Origin: Verrucomicrobiia bacterium
GTDB lineage: Bacteria; Verrucomicrobiota; Verrucomicrobiia; Palsa-1439
NCBI GenBank assembly: GCA_035577545.1
Contig: DATLVI010000017.1
Location: 116,640-180,639, forward strand
Direction: 5' to 3'
Length of the DNA stretch: 64,000 nt
The position numbers and the translations under genes are program-made. Every line of letters starts with the position of its first letter. Position 1 is the stretch's first letter. Under the pieces are notes generated by a model. The model searched no databases, was not told where the DNA came from, and saw only the letters and a list, made by a program, of their open reading frames with translations. This document shows positions 55,358 to 64,000 of the stretch, piece after piece.

Positions 55358-56422
55358 TTATTGAACCGCCGCGTGCGAAGCTGACACAACCGGTGCCGCG
55401 GAGGCGGTCGTTGCCGGAGCAGCCGCCGGGGTGGTTGTCGTGTTTGCGACCGGGCTGGACGCCGAAGCCGTCGTGGCTGGCTGTTGCTGTGGGATCACCA
55501 GCCTCTGGCCATACTGGACCTTCTTCGCGTCACTGATGTTATTCGCCTTGAGGAGATCATCGGTCTTGATCCCATACTTCTTGGCAATGGTCGCCGGCGA
55601 CTCGTTGAAGTCCACGATATGGATCGTTTGGCCATTCTCCTGGTAGGTGCCCGGGGACTGCCATGCCGGTGACGACGTGGGCGCAACGCCCGCACTGACG
55701 GTGTTGGCTGCCGAGTCCGTCGTCGCCCTGGCGGTTGCCGTCGGGATGTGGAGTTTCTGCCCGACCTTGAGCGAATCACCGCTCAGGTTGTTGGCCTGCT
55801 TGATGGACGCCACGCTGACGCTCTGCTGCCGCGCAATCTTCCACAGTGAGTCACCGGATTTGACCGTGTAACTCGCGCCACCCGCATCCGTCGTGACGGC
55901 GGCAGTTGACATGGTGGACGACGGCGTGGTCGCATCGGCCGGAGTCGGAACCACCGAAGCGGTCGCGACATTTGCTTTTTCGGTTTTCGCTGCTGCCGGA
56001 ACCGTCAGCTTCTGGCCGACTTTCAATGTGCTCGTTTTCGTCAGGCTGTTCGCGCGGGAGAGTTCGCCGACGCTGATGCCTTCCAGCTTCGAGATTTTCC
56101 AGAGCGAGTCACCCTTCTTGACGGTGTACGTGCGCGCCTCCGCTGCCGCTGTGGGCGGGGCAACGGGTGTGCTCGGAGCCACCGTTTCATTTCCCGGCAC
56201 CGAGTTCGGGGCCAGTGAGTTCGCCGCGCCTGGACCGGTTGGGTTCGGGATCGACGCCATTTGGCTGTTGGTGGAGCCGGGCATCATGCTGTCTGACGGT
56301 TCGTTGGCCGCCATGTCTGTCGTGCTGGTCTTGGATCGCGAGCATCCCTCAAAGACGACGATACCGCCGATCACGAGGACGTGCAGCGCCACTACGATGA
56401 GTACAACTTTCGATACTTTCAT
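55358..56422 (-). CDS. LysM-repeat peptidoglycan-binding protein within the dcw cluster
   Basis: 354 residues. An N-terminal membrane helix (about 6-25) that may be an uncleaved anchor (a weak lipobox-like VFEGC follows), then Ser/Thr/Pro/Ala-rich linkers separating three LysM-type domains: YTVKKGDSLWKISKLEGISV (about 98-141), YTVKSGDSLWKIARQQSVSV (about 186-227) and a diverged third, IHIVDFNESPATIAKKYGIK (about 267-312). LysM binds GlcNAc-containing glycan. It carries no enzyme domain. Its place between murD and ftsW, in the same operon, suggests a division-linked murein scaffold. Confidence 0.88.
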   Translation of the reverse strand: MKVSKVVLIVVALHVLVIGGIVVFEGCSRSKTSTTDMAANEPSDSMMPGSTNSQMASIPNPTGPGAANSLAPNSVPGNETVAPSTPVAPPTAAAEARTYTVKKGDSLWKISKLEGISVGELSRANSLTKTSTLKVGQKLTVPAAAKTEKANVATASVVPTPADATTPSSTMSTAAVTTDAGGASYTVKSGDSLWKIARQQSVSVASIKQANNLSGDSLKVGQKLHIPTATARATTDSAANTVSAGVAPTSSPAWQSPGTYQENGQTIHIVDFNESPATIAKKYGIKTDDLLKANNISDAKKVQYGQRLVIPQQQPATTASASSPVANTTTTPAAAPATTASAAPVVSASHAAVQ

Positions 56423-56489
56423 TGGTTCCTTTCGTTACGTTGTGTTGGTTGTCAGCTTGCTGTTGGGCAAACCCTGTTTCGCTCCTTCG

Positions 56490-57851
56490 CTATAAATTGA
56501 AAACGTGCCGTTTAAATTCGTCCCCGCGATGCTCATAATTTTCGAACATGTCAAAACTGGCGCACGCGGGCGACAACAACACCGTGTCCTTGCGGCCGGC
56601 GTGACTGGCGGCGACGCGCACGGCCTCTTCCATGGAGAACGCCCGCACGCACGGTACCGCCCGGGACCAGGCGCGCCACATCTTGTTCTGCGCCTCGCCG
56701 ATCAACACGGCCAGTTTCACCTTTTCGGCAATCACTCCGCGTAAGGACGTAAAATCCAGGCCCTTATCACGCCCGCCGGCGATCAGCACCGAGCGCCCCG
56801 GCAGGGATCGCAGCGCCTTCTCGACAGCGTCGACGTTGGTCGCCTTCGAATCGTTGATGTAAGTTACCCCATCAATTTCCGCTACAAGCTCACAGCGGTG
56901 CGGCTGCGGGCAGTAACCGCAAATCGCTTCGCGCATCCGCGACACTGACAGCCCCATGGCCAGCCCGGTCGCCAGGGTGGCGAGCACGTTCTCCGCGTTG
57001 TGCACCCCGCGCAGGTTCGTCTCACTCATCTTCAAGAGAATGCCGTGGCACTCGGGCAGGCGGCACCAGATTGTGTCCTGGTCGAACCAGTCCAGCCAAA
57101 CATCAGCCGGCCGGTTGTACGCGCTGAAAGTAATGGGCCGCGCCTTGATCGACAGGCCCATCCGCTGCAGTTTCTCCAGGGCCTCGGCACTAATCACCGC
57201 CGTGTCCTCCGGTTGCTGGTTCAGGAAAACAAACGATTTCGCCGCGGCGTATTCGTCCATCGACTCGTAGCGGTCGAGGTGATCCGGCGTGATGTTCAAC
57301 AGCACGGAGATGTTCGCGTGGAACTGTTCGATCTTTTCCAATTGGAACGAACTGACCTCGAGTACGAGCGCGTCCAACCCGGCGCTGGCTTCCACAGCGT
57401 CTGAAAACGCGTGGCCGATGTTCCCCGCCGCCGCCGTGCGTTTACCACAGCCTGTGAGCATCGCGGCGATCAATTCCGTCGTCGTCGTCTTGCCGTTTGT
57501 GCCCGTGATCGCCACGATCGGGCAGAGGCAGAAGCGATACGCCAGTTCCAGTTCACTGAGCAACGGTGTCCTCTGCGTAAGCACCTCGCGCACAATCGGC
57601 CTCTCGGGAGCGATGCCGGGGCTGAGTACGGCGAGATCGAAGTGCGCCGAATGATCGTAGTGGTTGCCCAACTCGACGCGCACACCGAGTTGGCGCAGTC
57701 GCACCGCGCGCTCCTGCAACAAGTCGTCCGTTGCTTCATCGCGCACGACCACTCGCGCCCCATCGCGCTGCAGCAAGGACGCCGCGGCCATCCCGCTCCG
57801 TCCCAACCCCAGTACCAGCACGTCCTTGCCCCTCAATTCCATTGTGTGCAT
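56490..57851 (-). CDS. murD: UDP-N-acetylmuramoyl-L-alanine--D-glutamate ligase MurD
   Basis: 453 residues. GKDVLVLGLGRSGMAAASLL at the N-terminus, ATP loop ITGTNGKTTTTEL (about 114-126), NITPDHLDRYESM and NDSKATNVDAVEKAL in the central domain. Adds D-Glu to UDP-MurNAc-L-Ala. Starts 7 bp after mraY; the LysM gene follows 67 bp downstream. Confidence 0.97.
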   Translation of the reverse strand: MHTMELRGKDVLVLGLGRSGMAAASLLQRDGARVVVRDEATDDLLQERAVRLRQLGVRVELGNHYDHSAHFDLAVLSPGIAPERPIVREVLTQRTPLLSELELAYRFCLCPIVAITGTNGKTTTTELIAAMLTGCGKRTAAAGNIGHAFSDAVEASAGLDALVLEVSSFQLEKIEQFHANISVLLNITPDHLDRYESMDEYAAAKSFVFLNQQPEDTAVISAEALEKLQRMGLSIKARPITFSAYNRPADVWLDWFDQDTIWCRLPECHGILLKMSETNLRGVHNAENVLATLATGLAMGLSVSRMREAICGYCPQPHRCELVAEIDGVTYINDSKATNVDAVEKALRSLPGRSVLIAGGRDKGLDFTSLRGVIAEKVKLAVLIGEAQNKMWRAWSRAVPCVRAFSMEEAVRVAASHAGRKDTVLLSPACASFDMFENYEHRGDEFKRHVFNL

Positions 57852-57858
57852 TATCCAA

Positions 57859-58956
57859 TCACCTTAATTTCAACGTCGCCAATCCCAGTAGCGCGAAAAT
57901 CACGGACAACACCCAGAACCGGGTGGTCACTTTGGTTTCGGACCAACCGCGCAGTTCGAAATGATGATGTAACGGCGCCATCGCGAAGATCCGTTTCCCG
58001 CGCAGCTTGAAGCTCGCGACCTGCAGGATCACGGAAACCGCCTCCATCACGAAGATCCCGCCAACGACGACCAACACCACTTCCTGCTTGATCATGATCG
58101 CAATCGCGCCGATCAAACCGCCAATCGCCAGTGAACCCGTGTCCCCCATGAACACCTGCGCGGGATGGCAATTGAACCAGAGAAATCCCAGGCTGGCGCC
58201 AATCAGCGCCGCACACACCACGGTCAGCTCGCCGGCCCCGAACACGAAGGGCACTTGTAAATAGCTGGCAAACCGGAAGTTGCCCGCGACGAAGCACATC
58301 ACTGCGTAGGCCAGCGCCACGGTCAACGTGCAGCCCGTGGCCAAACCGTCCAGACCGTCCGTCAGGTTTACCGCGTTGGACGCCCCAACGATCACCACCA
58401 CGACGACGAGGAGTGTCCACCACCCCATGTCGGCGATCAGTGGCCCTTTCATAAACGGTAGGACCAGTTTCCGGGCCGTCGGCCCCAGATGCGGATCGGT
58501 CACTAACAAAGTGCCGACAAACAGTCCGAGCCCGATCTGAAAAAGAAATTTCGTTTTTGCGCGCATCCCGGCGGACTTCTTCGCCTGCACCTTCGCCCAG
58601 TCGTCGAGAAAGCCCACGCCGCCAAGCCAGATCAGGGTGGCCAGGCACATCAGGACGAGTTGGTTGGTCGGGCGCGCCCAAAGCAAAATCGAATCCACGA
58701 CTGCCCAGATGATCAGGATGCCCCCCATCGTCGGACAGGCCTTCTTGCCATGGGCCTGGGCCAGTTCTCGCAAATCGTCCTCGCCACGGATGGGCTGTTG
58801 GAATCTCATCTCGGTGAGTCGGCGAATGAGCCACGGCCCCGTCACGACACAGATCAACAGTGCCGTGATTGCGGCAAACACCGCGCGGAAAGTCGTGTAT
58901 TGAAACACGCGCAACGGCGAAAACAGATCCGTATACTCGCTCAGATAGTAAAACAT
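57859..58956 (-). CDS. mraY: Phospho-MurNAc-pentapeptide transferase MraY
   Basis: 365 residues, ten helices. Conserved GFLDDWAKVQ (Asp-Asp), AVNLTDGLDGLATG and the HHHFELRGWSETKV loop near the C-terminus. Transfers phospho-MurNAc-pentapeptide to undecaprenyl phosphate, making lipid I. It follows murF with a 78-bp gap that contains two hairpins. Confidence 0.97.
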   Translation of the reverse strand: MFYYLSEYTDLFSPLRVFQYTTFRAVFAAITALLICVVTGPWLIRRLTEMRFQQPIRGEDDLRELAQAHGKKACPTMGGILIIWAVVDSILLWARPTNQLVLMCLATLIWLGGVGFLDDWAKVQAKKSAGMRAKTKFLFQIGLGLFVGTLLVTDPHLGPTARKLVLPFMKGPLIADMGWWTLLVVVVVIVGASNAVNLTDGLDGLATGCTLTVALAYAVMCFVAGNFRFASYLQVPFVFGAGELTVVCAALIGASLGFLWFNCHPAQVFMGDTGSLAIGGLIGAIAIMIKQEVVLVVVGGIFVMEAVSVILQVASFKLRGKRIFAMAPLHHHFELRGWSETKVTTRFWVLSVIFALLGLATLKLR

Positions 58957-58980
58957 CCACTCCTCGGTCCTTCTCTTCCT

Positions 58981-58998
58981 CGCAGCGGTGTCGCTGCG
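58981..58998. promoter_or_regulatory. Hairpin between murF and mraY
   Basis: CGCAGCG / CGCTGCG perfect 7-bp stem with a GTGT loop in the 78-bp murF-mraY gap. No U-tract follows on the minus strand. It may slow or partly end transcription, or stabilise mRNA; it lies next to the 23-bp repeat copy. Confidence 0.35.
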
Positions 58999-59029
58999 TC
59001 ATCTAATCCGGTTCCCCCGGCGCCTTCGC

Positions 59030-59052
59030 GCGCCTCACAGCGGCGCCGCTAC
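59030..59052 (+). repeat. 23-bp palindromic repeat, copy 3 of 3, overlapping the murF stop
   Basis: GCGCCTCACAGCGGCGC, then CG, then CTAC. Compared with copies 1 and 2, position 5 changes T to C and its pairing partner, position 13, changes A to G, keeping the base pair; position 12 has changed without compensation. On the minus strand it supplies the last codons of murF (residues VAAPL) and its TGA stop. Confidence 0.6.
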
Positions 59053-60447
59053 ATCACACTTGAATTCCTCCAGCATTCGTTCCAACTGCAACCGTCTGGA
59101 TCCCTTGATCAAAACGAAATCACCTTCGTGAGCCAGCTCCCGTAATGTCTCGCCGGCTTCCTTTGCCGTCGCCAGCGGCAACACCCGGTGCGTCTCCATG
59201 CCGGCTTTGACGGCACCCTGCGCGATCAACCGGGCGGATTCGCCAACGGTGACGAGGAACGACAGGCCACAACTGGTGGCCAGTGTGCCGATGTCTCGAT
59301 GGGCGCGTTCCGTCCATTCACCCAGTTCCAGCATGTCTCCCAGCACGGCCACTTTGCGGCCCGTGCACGGCGTCTCGTTCATCATCTGGAGCGCGGCCTT
59401 CATCGAGACCACGTTCGCGTTGTAGCAATCATTCACAAACCGCACGCCCCGGATCGTCACCGGCTCCATTCGCATGTGCGGAAACTGCGCGCTCTCCAGG
59501 CCCAGGCAAATCTCATCCAGGTCCATCCCCGCGAAATAGCCTACTGCAGCGGCTTGCAGGGCGTTGTAAATCTGGTGGCGCCCCAGTGTCTTGAGCCGCA
59601 CGATCACGTCTTCGCGTTTCTTCGCAATGTTCAGGCGGAATTTTACGTCGCCATTGATTTTGATTTCACTGGCGCGAATGTCCGCAAAATTATTGATCCC
59701 AACAGTCACTACCGTCGCATTCGTGCGGGTCCGAAGCTCCGCGCACCACTTGTCGTCGGCGTTCAGCACCGCGAGACCGTCGCCATTGCGCGGCAACACT
59801 TCAAGCAACGAGCCCTTCTCTTTCGCGACTCCGGATTCGTCCCCGAAAAACTCGACATGTCCGAGCCCGATGTTGGTGATCACGCCGATATCGGGCTGCA
59901 CCATCCCCGTCAGGACGGCGATTTCGCCCGGATGATTGGTGCCGAGTTCGAACACCCCGAAGTCGTGGGCGGGATCAAGTCGTAAGAGGTTGAGCGGCAC
60001 ACCAATGTGGTTGTTGTTATTTCCGGACGATTCCACTACATTGAACCGCTCGCCGAGCACCGAGGCGATAAGTTCTTTGGTGGTCGTTTTCCCGCTTGAG
60101 CCCGTCACGGCGACAAGGCGGGTCGTTGGAGGCATCAGTCGGCGGTAGTTCGTTGCGAGTTTGTGCAATGCGGTGAGGGTGTCTTGCACTTGGAGAAGCG
60201 ACAAGGCACTAGGCGAGTTCATTGCACGGGTAGGATTCGAGACTACCGCCGCTGATGCCCCCAATCGGGCCACGTCCGGGATAAATTCATGTCCGTCAAA
60301 ATGCGGGCCGCGCAGCGCGACGAAGCAGTCGCCCCGGCCCAACGCGCGCGAGTCGATACTGATCTTCTCGATGACCCGGTCGGGGTCGCCGCGAATCAGC
60401 CGCGCCTCACAAAGTTCTGCCACCTGTTCTAAACGCAAGGCTTCCAC
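59035..60447 (-). CDS. murF: UDP-N-acetylmuramoyl-tripeptide--D-alanyl-D-alanine ligase MurF
   Basis: 470 residues. An N-terminal domain with DSRALGRGDCFVALRG, ATP loop VTGSSGKTTTKELI (about 115-128), ELGTNHPGEIAVLT and NDCYNANVVSMKAAL. Adds D-Ala-D-Ala to the tripeptide. It appears to start at GTG (60447), 19 nt inside murE; no Shine-Dalgarno sequence is evident, so coupling to murE is likely. The last five codons and stop coincide with a copy of the 23-bp palindromic repeat. Confidence 0.96.
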   Translation of the reverse strand: MEALRLEQVAELCEARLIRGDPDRVIEKISIDSRALGRGDCFVALRGPHFDGHEFIPDVARLGASAAVVSNPTRAMNSPSALSLLQVQDTLTALHKLATNYRRLMPPTTRLVAVTGSSGKTTTKELIASVLGERFNVVESSGNNNNHIGVPLNLLRLDPAHDFGVFELGTNHPGEIAVLTGMVQPDIGVITNIGLGHVEFFGDESGVAKEKGSLLEVLPRNGDGLAVLNADDKWCAELRTRTNATVVTVGINNFADIRASEIKINGDVKFRLNIAKKREDVIVRLKTLGRHQIYNALQAAAVGYFAGMDLDEICLGLESAQFPHMRMEPVTIRGVRFVNDCYNANVVSMKAALQMMNETPCTGRKVAVLGDMLELGEWTERAHRDIGTLATSCGLSFLVTVGESARLIAQGAVKAGMETHRVLPLATAKEAGETLRELAHEGDFVLIKGSRRLQLERMLEEFKCDVAAPL

Positions 60448-61925
60448 CGTGTTTCACTTAGGTTGGAGTATTCTTCCACGACCAGACGGTCGTTGAACGG
60501 CACGACCGTGTCCGCAAATTCTTGGTAAGCCTCGTGGCCCTTGCCTGCGATGAGCACCGTGTCACCGGGCCGTGCTATATCGAGGGCGCGCTCAATGGCC
60601 TCGCGGCGGTCTTCGATGACCTGGTAACGACGCACCGTGCTGGCCCAGAATCCCTCTTCGATTTGCCCCAAAATCTCACGGGGATCTTCCGTACGCGGGT
60701 TGTCACTCGTAAGGATCGAGAAGTCCGCCAGTTCAGCGGCGGCTTGCCCCATCGGCTTGCGCTTGCCCTTGTCCCGGTCGCCACCACAGCCGAACACCAC
60801 GATCAACCGTCCCCGTGTCAGCTCACTCAACGTAACGAGCACATTGCGCAACGCGTCGGCCGTGTGGGCGTAGTCGACAAAGACCGCAGATCCGTCCTTC
60901 GTCTTTATCCTCTCGACCCGCCCCGGCACTGGTCGAAACCTCGCCAGCGCGGGCTCGATCGTTTCAAGGTCGATATCGAGCGCGAGGCCCGCACTGATGG
61001 CCGCCAGCGCGTTGGACACGTTGTAGCGCCCAATCAGCGGAAGTGACATCGGGATACTGCCTTGGGGCGTGTGGATGACGAAGTAGCTTCCCTCCGCCGA
61101 CACGCGCACGTCCTCGGCGCGAACGACTGCCGCGCTTGAAACGCCGTAGCTGACTACGGCGTGGTCCCCACCCAAGCGCTTGATCAATTCACGACCGTAT
61201 GCGTTATCCGCATTCACAACCGCGCGGCCCGCCTTTCGGACAGTGCCCAACGCGCTGAACAGCTTAACTTTCGACTCAAAATACTTCTCCATGGTGCCGT
61301 GGTAATCGAGGTGGTCCTGCGAAAGATTCGTGAACACGGCCACGTCGAAATCCACCTCCGACACGCGCGATTGATCGAGCGCATGCGAACTGACCTCCAT
61401 GGAAACGCCGCCGCAGCCCGCGCGCAGCATCTGGCTCATCATTTCCTGGATCTCAACCGATTCCGGAGTCGTGCGCGACGCGGGTATCACCCGCTGGCCG
61501 ATCTGGTACTGCACCGTGCCCAGCAGTCCGCAGGAAAGGCCGGCCGCTTCCATAATCGCGCGCACCATGAACGCCGTCGTGGTTTTGCCATTGGTGCCCG
61601 TGATTCCGACCACCTTCAGGCTCTGCGATGGATGGTTGTAAAACTGCGCCGAAGCCTGTGCCATCGAACGGCGCGCATCACTGACCTTGATACGCGTAAC
61701 CCGCCGACGGAAACTGGCGTCATTCTCCAAGACTACGGCCGACGCGCCACGATCAATTGCGGCGTCCAAAAATCTATGTCCATCTGTCCGTTCGCCGCGA
61801 ACCGCCACAAACAAATTGCCCGGCATGACCCGGCGGGAGTCGCAGGTAATACCGGTGATCTCCCGGTCCAGGGTTCCATCGACAGCCAGCGGCTTCACAG
61901 TTTTGACGACCTCAGCGAGGTTCAT
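60429..61925 (-). CDS. murE: UDP-MurNAc-L-Ala-D-Glu--meso-diaminopimelate ligase MurE
   Basis: 498 residues. ITGTNGKTTTAFM ATP loop, ISMEVSSHALDQSR-like central motif (here VSMEVSSHALDQSR), VDYAHTADALRN, and DNPRTEDP. The DNPR motif marks meso-diaminopimelate specificity, so the peptidoglycan is mDAP-type. The start overlaps the ftsI stop by ATGA and the end overlaps murF by 19 nt. Confidence 0.97.
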   Translation of the reverse strand: MNLAEVVKTVKPLAVDGTLDREITGITCDSRRVMPGNLFVAVRGERTDGHRFLDAAIDRGASAVVLENDASFRRRVTRIKVSDARRSMAQASAQFYNHPSQSLKVVGITGTNGKTTTAFMVRAIMEAAGLSCGLLGTVQYQIGQRVIPASRTTPESVEIQEMMSQMLRAGCGGVSMEVSSHALDQSRVSEVDFDVAVFTNLSQDHLDYHGTMEKYFESKVKLFSALGTVRKAGRAVVNADNAYGRELIKRLGGDHAVVSYGVSSAAVVRAEDVRVSAEGSYFVIHTPQGSIPMSLPLIGRYNVSNALAAISAGLALDIDLETIEPALARFRPVPGRVERIKTKDGSAVFVDYAHTADALRNVLVTLSELTRGRLIVVFGCGGDRDKGKRKPMGQAAAELADFSILTSDNPRTEDPREILGQIEEGFWASTVRRYQVIEDRREAIERALDIARPGDTVLIAGKGHEAYQEFADTVVPFNDRLVVEEYSNLSETRWKPCV

Positions 61926-63649
61926 GATAGTTTGGCAACCTCCGCTAAGGGGGCTTGCGGCGTTTGTGGTTCGATCCCCAAATACTCGGCAACTTTCTCC
62001 GCTACTTCCCGGAATACGGGTCCAGCGACCGAGCCGCCATAGAAGGCACCGCCGGATGGATCATCCAGGGACACCAAAATTGAAATTTGCGGGTCCGACG
62101 CCGGGAAATAGCCAATAAATGACGAGTAGTACTTGCGAACATACTGGCCATTCTCGACCTTTTGGGCCGTGCCCGTCTTGCCGGCGATATCAAAGCCCGG
62201 CACACCCGCTTTGGGGGCCGTACCGTCGGGTCCCACCACCTTGCGCAACGCCGTCGTCATCAACATGCATGTGCGCGGCGCGATGATCTGGCCCACTTGT
62301 TGGGGTTCGTACTGCAGGACCGGGGTGCCATCCTGGTCCACAACACTCTTGACGATCATCGGCTTCATTCGCATACCGCCGTTGGCGATGGTGTTCATCG
62401 CCATCAACATCTGCAGGGGCGTGACGGCGATCTCATGCCCCATGGGAATGCGGGTGATTGATAGGCTGTTCCAACGGGCCAACGGATGCGCGATACCGGA
62501 CACTTCGCCGGGCAGCGCGATGTCCGTCTTGTGGCCGAACCCATACCGATGGATATAGTCGGCGAGCCGCGCCGGCCCCATCCGCAGTCCGACCTTCGCC
62601 GCACCAATATTGCTGGAATGAAAGAGGATCTCCTCCACATTCAGGACTCCATAGGGATGCGCATCATGCAAGATGCGGCCGGCATACATGAACGCGCCGT
62701 TCTCGCAGTCAAACTGATCGTTGAGGCTGACAACACCTTCGTTGAGCGCCCCGGAGCAGACGACGATCTTGAACGTCGAGCCCGGCTCGGCCACATCGCT
62801 AATGCAGCGATTGCGGCGGGCGTCAGCCGACGCGCCATCCATCTCGGTGGGGTCGAACGTCGGCCGTGAACTCATCGCGAGGATCTCGCCGGTCTTGGGA
62901 CGCGAAACAATGATCACGCCTGCCTGCGGCTTGAACTCGACCATCGCTTTCTCGAGTTCCTGCTCCGCCACATGTTGAATTACCTGGTCAACTGTCAACA
63001 CCACATTGAAACCGTCGCGCGGCCCGAGTTGCTCGTTGCGCAGCGCACGAATCTCATGCCCCTTGCGGTCGCGCTCGATGACTTCATAGCCCGCCTGACC
63101 TTCCAGGTAATCATCCATGGACGCTTCGATGCCCTGGACCCCCTTGTGCTCGGAGTTGACAAAACCGATGACGTGACTGGCCAGCGGGCCGTTGGGATAT
63201 GAGCGGACAAACTGGTCCTCGAAGAAAATGCCCTTCAACTTCATGGCGCGAATCTTCTGGACGGTGTCCTCGTCGAGCTTCGCGCGCGGGTTCAGGCGAA
63301 CATAATGCGTTGGGCTGCTGAGTTTTTGGGACAGCGATTCAACGTCCGTCTTGAGCAACGGCGCCAGCTTTTCCGCAATCGCGGCGGCTTGGGGCGCGGT
63401 GATCGTCGCATCTGCGGTGACGATGCGTACGGACAAACTATTGGCGAGCAGATTGCCGTTCGCATCCAGGATCGCACCACGGCGACCTTGCTGATGGACA
63501 ACCTGCTCGCGGTTAGCCTGGGCCAGAGCACTGAGCTCCTTGTGCTGCAGGACGTGCAAATCAAAAAGTCGGAAACCAAGCGCCATGAACACCGACGCCA
63601 ATGCGCCGATCACGATCAACGCCCTGCCTTTTTGTGGCGCCAGGATCAT
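61922..63649 (-). CDS. ftsI: Septal peptidoglycan transpeptidase FtsI (PBP3)
   Basis: About 575 residues from the ATG that overlaps ftsL. One membrane helix (about 9-27), a dimerisation/pedestal region with RRGAILDANGNLLA, and a transpeptidase domain with EPGSTFK (nucleophile Ser291, Lys294), SSN in HSSNIGAAKVG, and KTGT in IAGKTGTAQK. No PASTA domains, as expected for a division PBP in Gram-negative bacteria. Cross-links septal murein with FtsW. 87 bp of upstream open frame lies inside ftsL and was rejected. Confidence 0.96.
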   Translation of the reverse strand: MILAPQKGRALIVIGALASVFMALGFRLFDLHVLQHKELSALAQANREQVVHQQGRRGAILDANGNLLANSLSVRIVTADATITAPQAAAIAEKLAPLLKTDVESLSQKLSSPTHYVRLNPRAKLDEDTVQKIRAMKLKGIFFEDQFVRSYPNGPLASHVIGFVNSEHKGVQGIEASMDDYLEGQAGYEVIERDRKGHEIRALRNEQLGPRDGFNVVLTVDQVIQHVAEQELEKAMVEFKPQAGVIIVSRPKTGEILAMSSRPTFDPTEMDGASADARRNRCISDVAEPGSTFKIVVCSGALNEGVVSLNDQFDCENGAFMYAGRILHDAHPYGVLNVEEILFHSSNIGAAKVGLRMGPARLADYIHRYGFGHKTDIALPGEVSGIAHPLARWNSLSITRIPMGHEIAVTPLQMLMAMNTIANGGMRMKPMIVKSVVDQDGTPVLQYEPQQVGQIIAPRTCMLMTTALRKVVGPDGTAPKAGVPGFDIAGKTGTAQKVENGQYVRKYYSSFIGYFPASDPQISILVSLDDPSGGAFYGGSVAGPVFREVAEKVAEYLGIEPQTPQAPLAEVAKLS

Positions 63650-64000
63650 CGCTTCGCCAAAGTCTTCGGTTGTGAGCCGCGCACTTGCGGTTGGAGTTGG
63701 GCCGGTAACGGCGCGTTCGCCATTTGCATGTCCCACTCCTGCCCCGGTTCATACAGCCGCACAACCTGGCTCTCCTTGGGTGCGACAAGGCTCAAGTTAT
63801 ACTGCTGGCACTCCGCTTCCAGTTGCGCAGGTGACTCCAAATGCGCCATTTGCGCAGCTAACATCAGATTGCGTTTATGCGCCGAGGAGAGAGCCGTCTC
63901 CCGTTTCTTGATCTCATCGCCCAGGCGATAGATCGCGTTCTTCTGCCAGACGTAACCCAAACCGCTGATGGCGACGCATGTGCACACGACCAGTGATTTG
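63646..64000 (-). CDS. ftsL: FtsL-like cell division protein (5' end outside window)
   Basis: At least 117 residues; the frame is still open at the window edge, so the true start is beyond 64000. A membrane helix (SLVVCTCVAISGLGYVW) is followed by a short coiled-coil (NAIYRLGDEIKKRETAL) and a variable tail. Small size, topology and position just before ftsI identify FtsL rather than sequence motifs, since the family is poorly conserved. It overlaps ftsI by ATGA. mraW and mraZ would be expected just outside the window. Confidence 0.8.
   Translation of the reverse strand, partial: KSLVVCTCVAISGLGYVWQKNAIYRLGDEIKKRETALSSAHKRNLMLAAQMAHLESPAQLEAECQQYNLSLVAPKESQVVRLYEPGQEWDMQMANAPLPAQLQPQVRGSQPKTLAKR

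Overview
The window reads as chromosomal DNA from a Gram-negative bacterium of the PVC group, most likely Verrucomicrobiota. The reasons are: outer-membrane biogenesis genes (bamA, ompH/skp, lpxD); meso-diaminopimelate-type murein synthesis (MurE with a DNPR motif); a complete division and cell-wall (dcw) cluster with a MurC-MurB fusion; a fused SecDF; a secreted GH16 enzyme ending in a DPDGDGLSNLQEF-type tail that I associate with Verrucomicrobiota; and weak or absent Shine-Dalgarno sites at many starts. The phylum is an inference from gene content, since there is no 16S gene. I found no tRNA, rRNA, CRISPR array, prophage or insertion sequence.

Layout. 1-3.6 kb: 3' part of glycyl-tRNA synthetase, a 2H phosphoesterase, a YbaL-like antiporter without its RCK domain, and rpmB. 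3.6-14.8 kb (minus strand): GH16, MetX-like hydrolase, methyltransferase, lipoprotein, xdhC, mocA, tgt, yajC, secDF, recJ, the second half tightly packed with overlapping ends. 15-24.4 kb: a GT2 glycosyltransferase, a 482-residue unknown with a pseudopilin-like C-terminus, a DesVI-like methyltransferase, an orphan ilvB, and two tandem paralogous membrane glycosyltransferases joined by an ATGA overlap. 24.4-27.5 kb: a bifunctional-nuclease-family gene and an arginine-to-putrescine module (pyruvoyl arginine decarboxylase, divergent from aguB-aguA) with a perfect 11-bp inverted repeat between the two transcription units. From 27.5 kb to the end every gene is on the minus strand: a lone Flp pilin, an EVE protein, clpB, then (read in transcription order) prs-rplY-pth-rpsF-ssb-rpsR-rplI-dnaB-bamA-ompH-lpxD-clpB. 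Upstream of that run lie an aldo/keto reductase, an epimerase, an AmmeMemoRadiSam-type radical SAM enzyme, a SanA-like protein and an L,D-transpeptidase-like protein. These follow the dcw cluster, whose order is ftsL-ftsI-murE-murF-mraY-murD-(LysM protein)-ftsW-murG-murCB-ddl-ftsQ-ftsA-ftsZ.

How the genes work together. The dcw cluster makes lipid II and the septal machine. The LysM, L,D-transpeptidase-like and SanA-like genes extend the envelope theme, and bamA/ompH/lpxD supply outer-membrane assembly and lipid A. SecDF/YajC supports export. The pdaD/aguB/aguA set is a self-contained putrescine route.

What is least explained by ordinary annotation is the non-coding DNA. There is a 23-bp palindromic repeat in three same-orientation copies (one forming the end of murF), a degenerate 140-150-bp repeat in two inverted copies, and the pdaD/aguB operator-like palindrome. 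I did not find a clearly new multi-gene system; most of the window is core housekeeping.
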